This document shows, one piece after another, positions 16,775-24,155 of a DNA stretch of 64,000 bases. The translations under genes and the position numbers were made by a program. Under the pieces are notes generated by a model, which saw only the letters and a list, made by a program, of their open reading frames with translations, ran no database searches and was not told the origin of the DNA. Source of the DNA: Dolichospermum sp. DET69 (GTDB taxonomy: Bacteria; Cyanobacteriota; Cyanobacteriia; Cyanobacteriales; Nostocaceae); assembly GCA_017355425.1 (NCBI GenBank), contig CP070233.1, forward strand, positions 3,947,501 through 4,011,500, written 5' to 3'. The stretch's first letter is position 1. Each line of letters opens with the position of its first letter.

Positions 16775-17017
16775 TCATGCAACTTCAAAAGATTGATCTA
16801 CTGGAGTTAAATCTTCAGTTTCTTGTCTTTCTCATTTGAGTTTGATATTTTCTAATTTTCTAATTGTATCTACATGATAAAAACGTTCTCCACAATTTCG
16901 GCAAACTGAAGCATTTACTTGTAATGTTGCGGTATTACTACCACCTTTGATAATTTCTGTTACTTTAGTTTCTAATAAGTTGCCATTACAAACTACACAT
17001 TTATCAATCGGAAGCAT
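16775..17017 (-). pseudogene. YgiT-type zinc-finger antitoxin with in-frame TGA
   Basis: The intact part codes 61 residues with two CxxC zinc motifs (CVVCNG and CRNCGE) and the ERFYHVDTIRKLENI segment of YgiT/MqsA-type antitoxin N-domains. A TGA at 16832-16834 stops the frame, yet the same frame continues for 18 more residues, ERQETEDLTPVDQSFEVA, to a second stop at 16775. That is exactly the normal family ending, so a leucine codon (TTA or similar) appears to have mutated to TGA. A 61-residue truncated protein may still be made. Its presumed partner, a DUF4258-type toxin, survives only as a fragment upstream. Confidence 0.7.
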
Positions 17018-17091
17018 AATGATTAACTCCTATAGATTGGAACTATTACTAGATAAAACTTAAACAGTCCTATCTAGCGTATTAATTTAGT

Positions 17092-17164
17092 TTAATTCAG
17101 GTTCTCAGTCTGTTTTCTAATCCGCCAATTAATCCATTGATTTGGATCAGGACGATGAGAATAG
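17092..17164 (-). pseudogene. Fragment of a DUF4258-type toxin
   Basis: An open stretch ending at 17092 translates as TYYSHRPDPNQWINWRIRKQ plus TENLN, resembling the typical DUF4258 toxin ending (VYxPDPxxW..R). It lies directly upstream of the YgiT-type gene, the normal order for the pair. The 5' part is replaced by the interspersed repeat at 17164-17255, so the toxin is dead. Confidence 0.5.
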
Positions 17165-17255
17165 TAAGTAGGTAGGCACAATTAAATACAATATGGGCAG
17201 GCAAGATGCCCACCCCACAATAAGTATAATATTCTTGTGGGATGGGCTTCTAGCC
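17164..17255. repeat. Interspersed repeat, copy 2
   Basis: Matches 7504-7603 in direct orientation, including GGCAGGCAAGATGCCCACCC and the CCCCACAA..TTGTGGG stem. Its right part (CTTCTAGCC) was used as target by the MITE that follows. Confidence 0.8.
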
Positions 17256-17427
17256 TAGGCTGTTGACTTTGTGTGTTTTTGAGGGATTTTTCGGAAAATT
17301 ATTCGTGTTATTTTTTGTTTGTGGGAAAACACCTGTTGCAGGGGTTTTCCCACAAGAACACACGACACATTTTTTGCATGAAGCCTTATGGGGTAAAGGG
17401 TTCAAAGTGAACAGCCTACTTCTAGCC
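17247..17427. mobile_element. MITE with 9-bp target duplication
   Basis: The element at 17256-17418 has 16-bp inverted ends (TAGGCTGTTGACTTTG and CAAAGTGAACAGCCTA, one mismatch) flanked by perfect CTTCTAGCC direct repeats. The centre is a strong hairpin with GTGGGAAAACACC and GGGGTTTTCCCAC arms. It has no transposase; a 71-residue frame starting inside it is not a gene. Confidence 0.85.
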
Positions 17428-17539
17428 TGTCCTAATCAACAATATTATTTTGATATTTATTTCAGCCCATTTACTTAGAATAAATTTATCTGACTTCTTT
17501 GTATCAACTATTTTACAAAAATTCTCCTTTTGAAAATCA

Positions 17540-17685
17540 ATAAAATCCCCAGGGCAAACGCACCTAAATTCTGTAATCCATGTCCAGCAAGGGTTTCAAC
17601 TTTTAGTTACAAAACTAAACAATCGTCAAAACCTTTGTCCAGTAAGCATTCTAAAAATAAGATGCGTTTGCCCTGATAAAATCCC
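17540..17685. mobile_element. MITE with 10-bp target duplication
   Basis: The element at 17550-17675 begins CAGGGCAAACGCA and ends TGCGTTTGCCCTG, flanked by ATAAAATCCC on both sides. It has inserted immediately downstream of the gene at 17685-17954. The rest of 17428-17549 shows nothing recognisable. Confidence 0.85.
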
Positions 17686-17954
17686 TAATCATCCGCTAAA
17701 GATTCCAACTCATCAGAAATCAAATTTTGCCATTCTTCATCACAATGAGAATGTAAATGGATAGAAGCTACCAACAATTCTGAAAGAATTTTACCCTTTT
17801 GAAGATAGCTTCGCTTGCTGTAGGCATCACTTAACTCAGAAAGTTGTAATTGATTAACAAGAGCAAGAACATTTTGGCATTCTTCCTGTAATTCTATGAG
17901 TAACTGATTAAGTGTTGAGTTTTCACTACTAATTTTTAGTTTTGCTAGTGTCAT
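17685..17954 (-). CDS. Small hypothetical protein (89 aa)
   Basis: An 89-residue, mostly helical, acidic protein of unknown family. Visible features are a leucine-rich helix (TLNQLLIELQEECQNVLALVNQLQL) and an acidic end (DELESLADD). A REP-like CTTCGCTTGCTGTAGGC segment lies inside the coding region near 17810-17830, coding AYSKRSYL, so this stretch may be a repeat absorbed into the gene. Its ATG overlaps the stop of an upstream, frameshifted gene (TAATG), giving a two-gene layout like a toxin-antitoxin pair, which is inference. A remnant of a second copy of its 3' end is at 16545-16607. Confidence 0.55.
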   Translation of the reverse strand: MTLAKLKISSENSTLNQLLIELQEECQNVLALVNQLQLSELSDAYSKRSYLQKGKILSELLVASIHLHSHCDEEWQNLISDELESLADD

Positions 17955-18141
17955 TAGTTTTTTCCTAATCTTTTTAATGCTTGTTTTATTCCTTGGTCAA
18001 AAGCTTTAATTTCCTTTTGCCAGTGGTTAATTAAACCTGAATCTGGAAACTCCTTATCTAATTCTAGCCTGATTTTTTTTTGTGTTCAGCAATACGAGAT
18101 TCCAAAGATAATATTGCTTTCTTAAAATGATTCTTACCTAT
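17954..18141 (-). pseudogene. Frameshifted small gene upstream of the 89-aa gene
   Basis: Two frames join into one protein-like reading of about 62 codons: GKNHFKKAILSLESRIAEHK in the first frame, then RLELDKEFPDSGLINHWQKE continuing to KRLGKN in the second. The break falls in a run of nine A residues (18072-18080 region); one more A would restore the frame. The likely start position reads ATA rather than ATG. The stop overlaps the ATG of the next gene (TAATG). Loss by slippage, a sequencing error, or programmed slippage are all possible; the missing start favours decay. Confidence 0.5.
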
Positions 18142-18426
18142 AAAATATAGCTTCTAAAATTGATATGAGCCATTAAAACTCATTATAACAGACATTATCT
18201 CCTCAGAAATCACTCTACCATCATCCTCAAAACCAGCAATTTGATCAAATTTGCTTCTTTAGGCGAAATCAAAGATGAATAGACAAAAATATCCAGATTT
18301 TATCGCCATACAACCCTAGTTAATCCAAAATTCGTTAACATAGCAGAAATCCGCACCTTAAATCTCCCAGACATCGCGCTAGGATGTAATACAGTTAACG
18401 GCATAGTTTTAGGCGATTCATTTGCT

Positions 18427-19089
18427 ATGGATATTTCTCACCTCAAGGCTGTGCAAGCCCCCTATTCCGGTGATAGCTCCTACCGGACACCACCACCAGA
18501 TTTACCCTCTTTACTCCTAAAGGAGCGGATTGTTTATTTGGGTATGCCACTTGTTCCGTCTGTGACGGAATTAATTGTCGCCCAATTGCTGTATTTACAG
18601 TCCGATGATCCCGAAAAGCCAATTAAAATCTACATCAACTCTACAGGTACTTCTAGTTACAGTGGCGAACCTATCGGTTTTGAAACCGAAGCCTTCGCTA
18701 TCTATGACACTATGAAATATATCAAGCCTCCTATCCACACCATTTGTATTGGTTCGGCAATGGGTATGGCAGCGATGATTCTTAGTGCCGGGACAAAAGG
18801 TTGTCGTGCTAGTTTGCCCAATTCTTCCATTATCCTGCATCAGCCTAAGAGCTATGCCCAAGGACAAGCAACGGATATTCAAATTCGTGCTAAGGAAGTT
18901 TTGGCAAATAAAGCTTCAATGCTGGAAATTCTCGCTCGGACGACTGAACAAGACAGTGCGAAAATTAGCAAAGACATGGATCGTCTGTTCTACATGACTC
19001 CCGACGAAGCTAAGGAATATGGTTTGATTGACAGAGTTTTTAGGAAGGAAGAACTCGCTAATCCCCCACTCCCTGCAAGTGTCCTTTAA
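18427..19089 (+). CDS. clpR: ClpR, inactive ClpP-like subunit
   Basis: A 220-residue ClpP-family protein whose nucleophile is missing: the usual GLAASMG is GSAMGMA, with Gly in place of the catalytic Ser. The LHQPKSYAQGQATD histidine region remains, and the family-specific N-terminus and an insertion (TGTSSYSGEPIGFETEAF) are typical of ClpR. In cyanobacteria and chloroplasts ClpR assembles with ClpP3 in the essential Clp core. It is the first gene of a clpR-clpP3 operon, as in other cyanobacteria, 141 bp upstream of clpP3. The gap holds GTCAGTGGTCA-type repeats. ATG start. Confidence 0.93.
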   Translation: MDISHLKAVQAPYSGDSSYRTPPPDLPSLLLKERIVYLGMPLVPSVTELIVAQLLYLQSDDPEKPIKIYINSTGTSSYSGEPIGFETEAFAIYDTMKYIKPPIHTICIGSAMGMAAMILSAGTKGCRASLPNSSIILHQPKSYAQGQATDIQIRAKEVLANKASMLEILARTTEQDSAKISKDMDRLFYMTPDEAKEYGLIDRVFRKEELANPPLPASVL

Positions 19090-19095
19090 CTTGTC

Positions 19096-19206
19096 AGTGG
19101 TCAGTGGTCAGTTGTCAGTTGTCAGTTGTTAATAACTAATAACTCAATAACCATTGACCATTGACCATTGACCATTGACCACTGACCACTGACCATTGAC
19201 CATTGA
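19096..19206. repeat. Inverted tracts of 7-mer repeats
   Basis: GTCAGTG/GTCAGTT units on one side and CATTGAC/CACTGAC units on the other lie between clpR and clpP3 and could fold into a long stem that affects the downstream gene. Confidence 0.75.
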
Positions 19207-19230
19207 CCAATTACAAACGGAGTACCGCAA

Positions 19231-19824
19231 ATGCCTATAGGCGTGCCTAAAGTTCCTTACCGGATGCCTGGTGGACAATATACAGATTGGATTAGCATTT
19301 ATGACCGTCTTTACCGGGAAAGAATTATTTTCCTGGGAAGAGATGTAGATGACGAAATTGCCAACCAAATCATTGCTGTCATGCTATATCTGGATTCCGA
19401 TGATCCAGGGAAGGATATTTATTTATATATCAATTCCCCCGGTGGGATGGTGACATCCGGTTTGGCAATTTATGACACCATGCAACATATCAAATCTGAT
19501 GTGGTGACAATCTGTGTCGGTTTAGCTGCTTCCATGGGATCTTTCCTGTTGGCTGCTGGGACAAAGGGTAAACGCATGGCCTTACCTCACTCTCGGATTA
19601 TGATTCACCAACCTTCTGGTGGAACTCGTGGACAAGCTTCTGATATCGAAATCGAAGCTAGAGAAATTCTGCGAATTCGTAGTCAGTTAAATCAAATTTA
19701 TGCTGATAATACTACTCAACCTTTAAGCAAAATTGAAAAAGATATGGATCGTGACTTTTTCATGTCTGCTCAAGAAGCTAAGGAATACGGTTTAATTGAT
19801 CGTGTGATTGAAGAACGTCCATAG
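19231..19824 (+). CDS. clpP3: ATP-dependent Clp protease proteolytic subunit ClpP3
   Basis: A 197-residue active ClpP. The triad is present: Ser in GLAASMGSF, His in IMIHQPSGG and Asp in the [18 protein letters not shown] end. The N-terminus [16 protein letters not shown] is typical of the ClpP3 type that pairs with ClpR in a heteromeric core fed by ClpC. The clpR-clpP3 order supports the name. A DnaJ-domain gene follows 104 bp downstream on the same strand. ATG start preceded by a purine-rich AACGGAGTA ribosome site. Confidence 0.92.
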   Translation: MPIGVPKVPYRMPGGQYTDWISIYDRLYRERIIFLGRDVDDEIANQIIAVMLYLDSDDPGKDIYLYINSPGGMVTSGLAIYDTMQHIKSDVVTICVGLAASMGSFLLAAGTKGKRMALPHSRIMIHQPSGGTRGQASDIEIEAREILRIRSQLNQIYADNTTQPLSKIEKDMDRDFFMSAQEAKEYGLIDRVIEERP

Positions 19825-19928
19825 ATACTGCAAAATGATTCAAAATTCAAAGTTGAAAATTTAAAGGTAGGAATTCTTCATTTTGGATTTTTAATTTTGA
19901 ATTTTGAATGGGAGCGAAGCGAAGCAAC

Positions 19929-20534
19929 ATGGATCTTGAAGATTATTACCGGATATTAGGTTTAAGGTCAGGAGCTTCTTTTGCTGATATTAAAGCGTCC
20001 TATCGCCGATTGGTACAGCAATATCATCCTGATATTAACCCAAATGATCTCAAAGCAAAAGACAAATTTATTGCGGTGACAGAGGCTTATAAATTCCTGC
20101 AAACTGTATTACCACCAAAGGAAATTAAGCCCCGGACTAGTGAAGTGAAAACTCATGTTTCTACCACTACAGAAGTTAAAACTCAACCAGCAGCACCAAA
20201 AACAACGGTTATATCTCACCCACCAAATTTAGAGGATATTGAACAACGATTAAAGTGGAAAACTTATGAACAGTTGCAGCGGTTTTTACAAGAAAGACGT
20301 TTTCCCCAAGCGATCGCTTTAGCGGAGGCTTTAATGGCACGTTTACCAGCAGATCCAGAAGTGCGTCAATGGTTAGCGATCGCCTATCAAATCTGGGGAC
20401 GAGCTTTAATCACGGAAAAACAACTTCCAAAAGCTAGGATTTATCTGAAAAAAGCCTTAAAAACTGACCCATTTAATAAAGCTTTATGGAATGAGGTACA
20501 GCAGGATTTTCAACGTTTAGAATTAAAACTTTAG
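19929..20534 (+). CDS. DnaJ-domain protein with TPR-like C-terminus
   Basis: A J-domain co-chaperone of about 201 residues. The J-domain is N-terminal (MDLEDYYRILGLRSGASFADIK, with the HPD motif in QQYHPDINPND). After a Pro/Thr-rich linker (residues about 75-105) comes a helical region resembling tetratricopeptide repeats (FPQAIALAEALMARLPADPEV..AYQIWGRALI..KARIYLKKALKTDPFN). An ATG 21 bp upstream lies within a REP-like GGGAGCGAAGCGAAGC sequence, so the second ATG at 19929 is the better start. It probably recruits Hsp70 to specific clients; clients unknown. It may be co-transcribed with clpR-clpP3. Confidence 0.85.
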   Translation: MDLEDYYRILGLRSGASFADIKASYRRLVQQYHPDINPNDLKAKDKFIAVTEAYKFLQTVLPPKEIKPRTSEVKTHVSTTTEVKTQPAAPKTTVISHPPNLEDIEQRLKWKTYEQLQRFLQERRFPQAIALAEALMARLPADPEVRQWLAIAYQIWGRALITEKQLPKARIYLKKALKTDPFNKALWNEVQQDFQRLELKL

Positions 20535-20592
20535 TTCATGGGTAATGGGTAATGGGTAATTGGTAATGGGTAATTGGTTTATTATTCATGAT

Positions 20593-21924
20593 TTATTTTT
20601 CAGCATGGATATAATCTACAAAGTAGAATTTAGGAATGAGGGAAAATTTTAACCAAGAATAAATTCCCAGTCCTAAAAGTGCTGTAATTACTAATGGTAA
20701 ACCTAGCTGTAAACGCCAATGATCAGGTAATACAGCTACTCCAGATATGATAATTACAAAATATGCTAAAAGTGCTATTTGCAACCGTTCTAAATTTTTA
20801 ACTACTGTTCGACAACTACTACAATGTTGAGTATGTTGTTTATATCTGTCCAACATTTCTGCATGATTATCATTAATAGTTGGAGATTCACTTACACTAA
20901 TTCCTAAATCTGTCCAAGGTAATTTTCCCTGACAATGTTTATCAAACCAATTATGAAATTCAATTACGAATTTATCAGCATTTGTCGGTAATTTATAAGC
21001 TGTTTTCCAACTTTCATTTAATTGTTTTTTCTGTAATAAATACTCTTGCTGATTTAGTAGCATCATATCACCATCTAATACTAGATTTCTGTCATGAATA
21101 TGATCCCACCACCGAGGAATAATCCTATGTAAGTTTTTGGCAAAGTTACGGGAAAATTGAGCGACTATTCTCGATTTGCCAGGAGATACAGGAATACAAT
21201 AAACAAGTAAACCTAGTTTTTTTCCCGTGTTACCAATATTTATTACATATTCTAATCTACAAGGTGGTTCAAATGTAATTGTTGTAGATATACCTCTCTC
21301 AATATTCACTTCAATTAAATCAATAGTTGATTTGACTATTTTGATAGGTATAGGTACAGCTTTTTCTCTATTACCTTGTACTCCATGATGAGCAAAAGGG
21401 ACATGACTAGGATCTCCCACATTTTCTATTAATGTTTGCCAATCGTATTCTAAATCTCGAATATAATTAGACCAAACAAATCCTTTCGCTGCGTCTATTT
21501 GTGGTGATAAAGGTAAAGGTGTATTTTCTGCTATTGCTGATGTTTTCTCATCTGGCCACACCCAAAGTATTTCCTGTTGTTGACGCACTGGAAAGGAAAT
21601 AACACAAAAATTATCTTGATTTTTAGTGACAATTTCTGGTTTTTCTGCTTGGGGAATGTGTTGACAAATACCATTTTCATTAAATTCCCAACCGTGATAA
21701 CTGCACATTAAGTTACCTGTTTTATCTTCTATTCGTCCTTCGCTTAATGGTGCGAGACGGTGGGGACATTGATCTAAAAATACTCGATATGTCGCTGATT
21801 TAGTAGGTTTCCAAATTACTAATCTTTTTCCTAATAATGTAATAGATTTTGGTTTTTGTGGTTCTAAATCTTCTGTGGGTATGAGAGGATACCAATGTTG
21901 AAAAAAGTTAAATTGTTCTGTCAT
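20593..21924 (-). CDS. Rieske 2Fe-2S oxygenase of the PAO/PTC52/TIC55 family
   Basis: A 443-residue Rieske non-haem iron oxygenase. The Rieske cluster ligands are in CPHRLAPLSEGR (CxH) and CSYHGW (CxxH) near residues 48-75. Mononuclear iron ligands lie in NVGDPSHVPFAHHGVQG (Asp and two His). The family-specific C-terminal CxxC (HCSSC) and two closing hydrophobic helices (LLAYFVIIISGVAVL and a second after a short loop) are present, as in pheophorbide a oxygenase and TIC55. These act at thylakoid or envelope membranes on tetrapyrroles or related substrates; the substrate here is not known. Divergent from moaD. ATG start. Confidence 0.85.
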   Translation of the reverse strand: MTEQFNFFQHWYPLIPTEDLEPQKPKSITLLGKRLVIWKPTKSATYRVFLDQCPHRLAPLSEGRIEDKTGNLMCSYHGWEFNENGICQHIPQAEKPEIVTKNQDNFCVISFPVRQQQEILWVWPDEKTSAIAENTPLPLSPQIDAAKGFVWSNYIRDLEYDWQTLIENVGDPSHVPFAHHGVQGNREKAVPIPIKIVKSTIDLIEVNIERGISTTITFEPPCRLEYVINIGNTGKKLGLLVYCIPVSPGKSRIVAQFSRNFAKNLHRIIPRWWDHIHDRNLVLDGDMMLLNQQEYLLQKKQLNESWKTAYKLPTNADKFVIEFHNWFDKHCQGKLPWTDLGISVSESPTINDNHAEMLDRYKQHTQHCSSCRTVVKNLERLQIALLAYFVIIISGVAVLPDHWRLQLGLPLVITALLGLGIYSWLKFSLIPKFYFVDYIHAEK

Positions 21925-22012
21925 TGTTCCTGAGTTTTTAGTTAAATAAGTAAGTTTATCCTATGATCTGCTATAAACTAAGTATATAAAAAAATGTGAC
22001 AACGTTTATATT

Positions 22013-22273
22013 ATGTCTAATGCTGCAATTACTATAACAATCAAGTTATTTGCTATTTATCAAGAAGTTTATGGTGTCAATGAGTTAGTGTGGGATTTTC
22101 CTGATGGTACAACAGTTCAATCTGTGTGCGATCGCTTAATTACTCAACAACCAAAACTAAGCCAATGGCGTGAACTAACTCGCTTTGGTGTTAATTTGCA
22201 ATTTGTTGAACCAGATACCATTCTCCAAAATGGTGACGAGGTGGTTTTAATTCCTCCTGTAAGTGGTGGTTAG
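22013..22273 (+). CDS. moaD: MoaD/ThiS-type sulfur carrier protein
   Basis: An 86-residue beta-grasp ubiquitin-like protein ending in the diagnostic Gly-Gly (VVLIPPVSGG), the site of adenylation and thiocarboxylation. The KLFAIYQEVYGVNEL start and LIPPVSGG end fit MoaD, the small subunit of molybdopterin synthase that donates sulfur in molybdenum cofactor synthesis. moaE is not adjacent, so another sulfur-carrier role cannot be ruled out. ATG start, divergent from the Rieske oxygenase gene with about 88 bp between. Confidence 0.8.
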   Translation: MSNAAITITIKLFAIYQEVYGVNELVWDFPDGTTVQSVCDRLITQQPKLSQWRELTRFGVNLQFVEPDTILQNGDEVVLIPPVSGG

Positions 22274-22337
22274 AGGATGTTTGATAGCTTGCGTGGCGTT
22301 AGCCATAAAGTCCCTCATGGTGTATCAAATATTTTTA

Positions 22338-22412
22338 GATCCCCCTAAATCCCCCTTAAAAAGGGGGACTTTGACTCTAGTTCCCCCCTTTCTAAGGGGG
22401 TTAGGGGGGATC
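22338..22412. repeat. Large inverted repeat of CCCCC/GGGGG blocks
   Basis: GATCCCCCTAAATCCCCC and its complement TTAGGGGGGATC enclose a second CCCCCTT..AAGGGGG stem. This is a widespread interspersed palindrome; a relative is at 43975-44065. A 65-residue frame across it is not a gene. Confidence 0.75.
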
Positions 22413-22498
22413 AATAAGTGCCTAAGATCACCACTCAAAACTTTTCAAACAACCTCTTAGTGATGATATGTTTAAATACATTAATAATAAATAAAAAT

Positions 22499-22906
22499 AT
22501 GATGAAGTGGATTTTCATAAGTATTTTAATAATTTGCCTAACGGCTTGTACTAGTCTAGCATTATTACCAACCCCAGAATTAGTGCAAAAAGCGATCGCC
22601 CTCCAACTAGAACAAACCCAACAGCAACTTAACCAACAGCTAGATTTAAACTTCCAAAAATTTAATATTCAACGCATATCTATTACTCAAGAACAACCCC
22701 TCACCATAGAAAACTTACCCGCTTACCGGGTACAGGGAAATTATGACTTTACTGTGAAATTACCAAAACGCAGTTTTAAACAAGTCCAAAAACCCTTTGA
22801 AGTTTATCTGCAAATTCAGAAAGAAGGTAAAAGTTGGCGGTTATTAGTACCAGAAAAAAACCGTCAAGATTCTCAATCAAAATGGCATAGTTACTTAATT
22901 CTTTAA
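22499..22906 (+). CDS. Small predicted lipoprotein
   Basis: A 135-residue protein with a clear lipoprotein signal: MMKWIFISILIICLTAC, where LTAC is the lipobox and the Cys is residue 17. The mature part has a Gln-rich helix (ALQLEQTQQQLNQQLDLN) and a beta-rich end (YRVQGNYDFTVKLPKRS, VYLQIQKEGKSWRLL). No family was recognised. The ATG pair at 22499/22502 is preferred to frames starting in the repeat upstream because the signal peptide begins there. It would be membrane-anchored on the periplasmic or lumenal side. Function unknown. Confidence 0.7.
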   Translation: MMKWIFISILIICLTACTSLALLPTPELVQKAIALQLEQTQQQLNQQLDLNFQKFNIQRISITQEQPLTIENLPAYRVQGNYDFTVKLPKRSFKQVQKPFEVYLQIQKEGKSWRLLVPEKNRQDSQSKWHSYLIL

Positions 22907-23196
22907 ATGAATAATTTTTGATTATGCTAGGAATCTTATAAAAGATATAAAATAATTTTATACCCTGGTCTAATCTATGTGTACTAAAATAAATGTAAAT
23001 TAGCTGATATAATCAAGACTCTAACTTTATCAAAAAATATATCAATCTCAGATTCAACCTGTGATATATGCTTGTTTAAGGTTAGACTCTAAATATATGG
23101 GAAAAAAATACTTCTTTCCTTAATTATTGTAAAATTCACTTAACAAACAAAGATTTAGTTTGAAAAAGTGCCATCTAATACGGAGGAGAAATAAAA

Positions 23197-23502
23197 ATGA
23201 CAGAAAATAATCAGGATAATATCAGTAATACTGAAGAAAGTTCTCAAGGAACAATCATAGTTGCTGGAATGCGTCCCATTACCACCGGGACATTGCAGGT
23301 AGTTGATACCTTCAACTCTATGGGAATTCGTCCCATAGGTGCAAACACATTCCAGGTAGTTGATAGCATTAACTTATCTGGTATTCGTCCCATAGCTTCT
23401 AGCACCTTGGTAGTTGCTGACAACTATTCTGTCTTCGGAAATCGGCCAATAGCGCCAAATACCTTTGACGATTCCGAGATTTTAATGGGTTTTCTAGACT
23501 AA
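23197..23502 (+). CDS. Tandem-repeat protein with RPI-x(4)-TL/TF-x-VVD units
   Basis: A 101-residue protein made of four repeats of about 19-20 residues: GMRPITTGTLQVVDTFNSM, GIRPIGANTFQVVDSINLS, GIRPIASSTLVVADNYSVF and GNRPIAPNTFDDSEILMGF. An acidic, Asn-rich leader of about 24 residues precedes them and the protein ends in FLD. A good ribosome site (GGAGGAG) lies 8 bp before the ATG and a stem-loop terminator follows. The sequence recalls a repeat family found in other cyanobacteria, but no function is known to me. The regular spacing suggests a stacked beta fold or a multi-site scaffold. Confidence 0.75.
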   Translation: MTENNQDNISNTEESSQGTIIVAGMRPITTGTLQVVDTFNSMGIRPIGANTFQVVDSINLSGIRPIASSTLVVADNYSVFGNRPIAPNTFDDSEILMGFLD

Positions 23503-23534
23503 TTAGATTCTCAATATTATTATCATATCAAATT

Positions 23535-23570
23535 CAACCTGGTTTTATGAATAAACTAGGTTGTTTTATT
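23535..23570 (+). terminator. Rho-independent terminator
   Basis: AACCTGGTTT and AAACTAGGTT arms around a short loop, followed by GTTTTATT, lie 33 bp after the stop of the tandem-repeat protein gene. Confidence 0.7.
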
Positions 23571-23645
23571 AGAAAAATTTAGGATAAGTAGGGGAGAACC
23601 ATTTTTCTTACCAATTACCAATTATTAAAAAGGAGTGGTTTAATT

Positions 23646-24137
23646 ATGCCAAAATCTCCAATTTTATCAACATCTTTAAATTTTCACGAAAATTATCCAT
23701 GTCCAGTATGTCGCGTTGGTAAAATTTCTCAAATGTTGATGATGGAAGCTATGTCTTGTGATTTTTGCAACGAAATTTTCACAGTCAACTTAGAATTACA
23801 ACAGGTGAAAATGCCTTCTAGAGAACCGCCTTTAGTTTGGAATTGGAATGGACTCAGATGGACCCAACCGCGATTGGTAGGTATAGAATTAGGTTGGGGT
23901 TATGGTTTATCCGCAATTGCTTTTGTAATTTTACCTACAACCTTAATAGGAGTTACAGCATTTTATTTTCCACCTCATTCTCATGATCCCCTTTCATGGA
24001 TTCCATTTGTTTGGACAGTGCTAACTTTTTTGTCACATTTAGGAATTATTATTTGGATTTTTATTGAAGTTTATCAGATTCCTATTTTGGCATATTTCCG
24101 AGCTATCACGCGCCAGAGAAATGGATTAATCAGGTAA
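23646..24137 (+). CDS. Zinc-ribbon membrane protein (hypothetical)
   Basis: A 163-residue protein with an N-terminal zinc ribbon (CPVC near residue 19 and CDFC near 38) and two hydrophobic segments (about 85-110, GLSAIAFVILPTTLIGVTAFYF, and 120-150, WIPFVWTVLTFLSHLGIIIWIFIEVYQI). A conserved-looking WNWNGLRWTQPR segment joins them. It is probably an integral membrane protein with the ribbon on one face. The family is not recognised by name. A ribosome site AAAGGAGTGG lies before the ATG. It is convergent with the sbcD-like gene. Confidence 0.65.
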   Translation: MPKSPILSTSLNFHENYPCPVCRVGKISQMLMMEAMSCDFCNEIFTVNLELQQVKMPSREPPLVWNWNGLRWTQPRLVGIELGWGYGLSAIAFVILPTTLIGVTAFYFPPHSHDPLSWIPFVWTVLTFLSHLGIIIWIFIEVYQIPILAYFRAITRQRNGLIR

Positions 24138-24155
24138 AAAAGCTGATTATTATTT

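Noticed and set aside
17263-17478. 71-residue reading frame
   Set aside because: It begins inside a MITE and spans its central hairpin and right end; composition is not protein-like.
22263-22460. 65-residue reading frame after moaD
   Set aside because: It is coded across a CCCCC/GGGGG interspersed palindrome.
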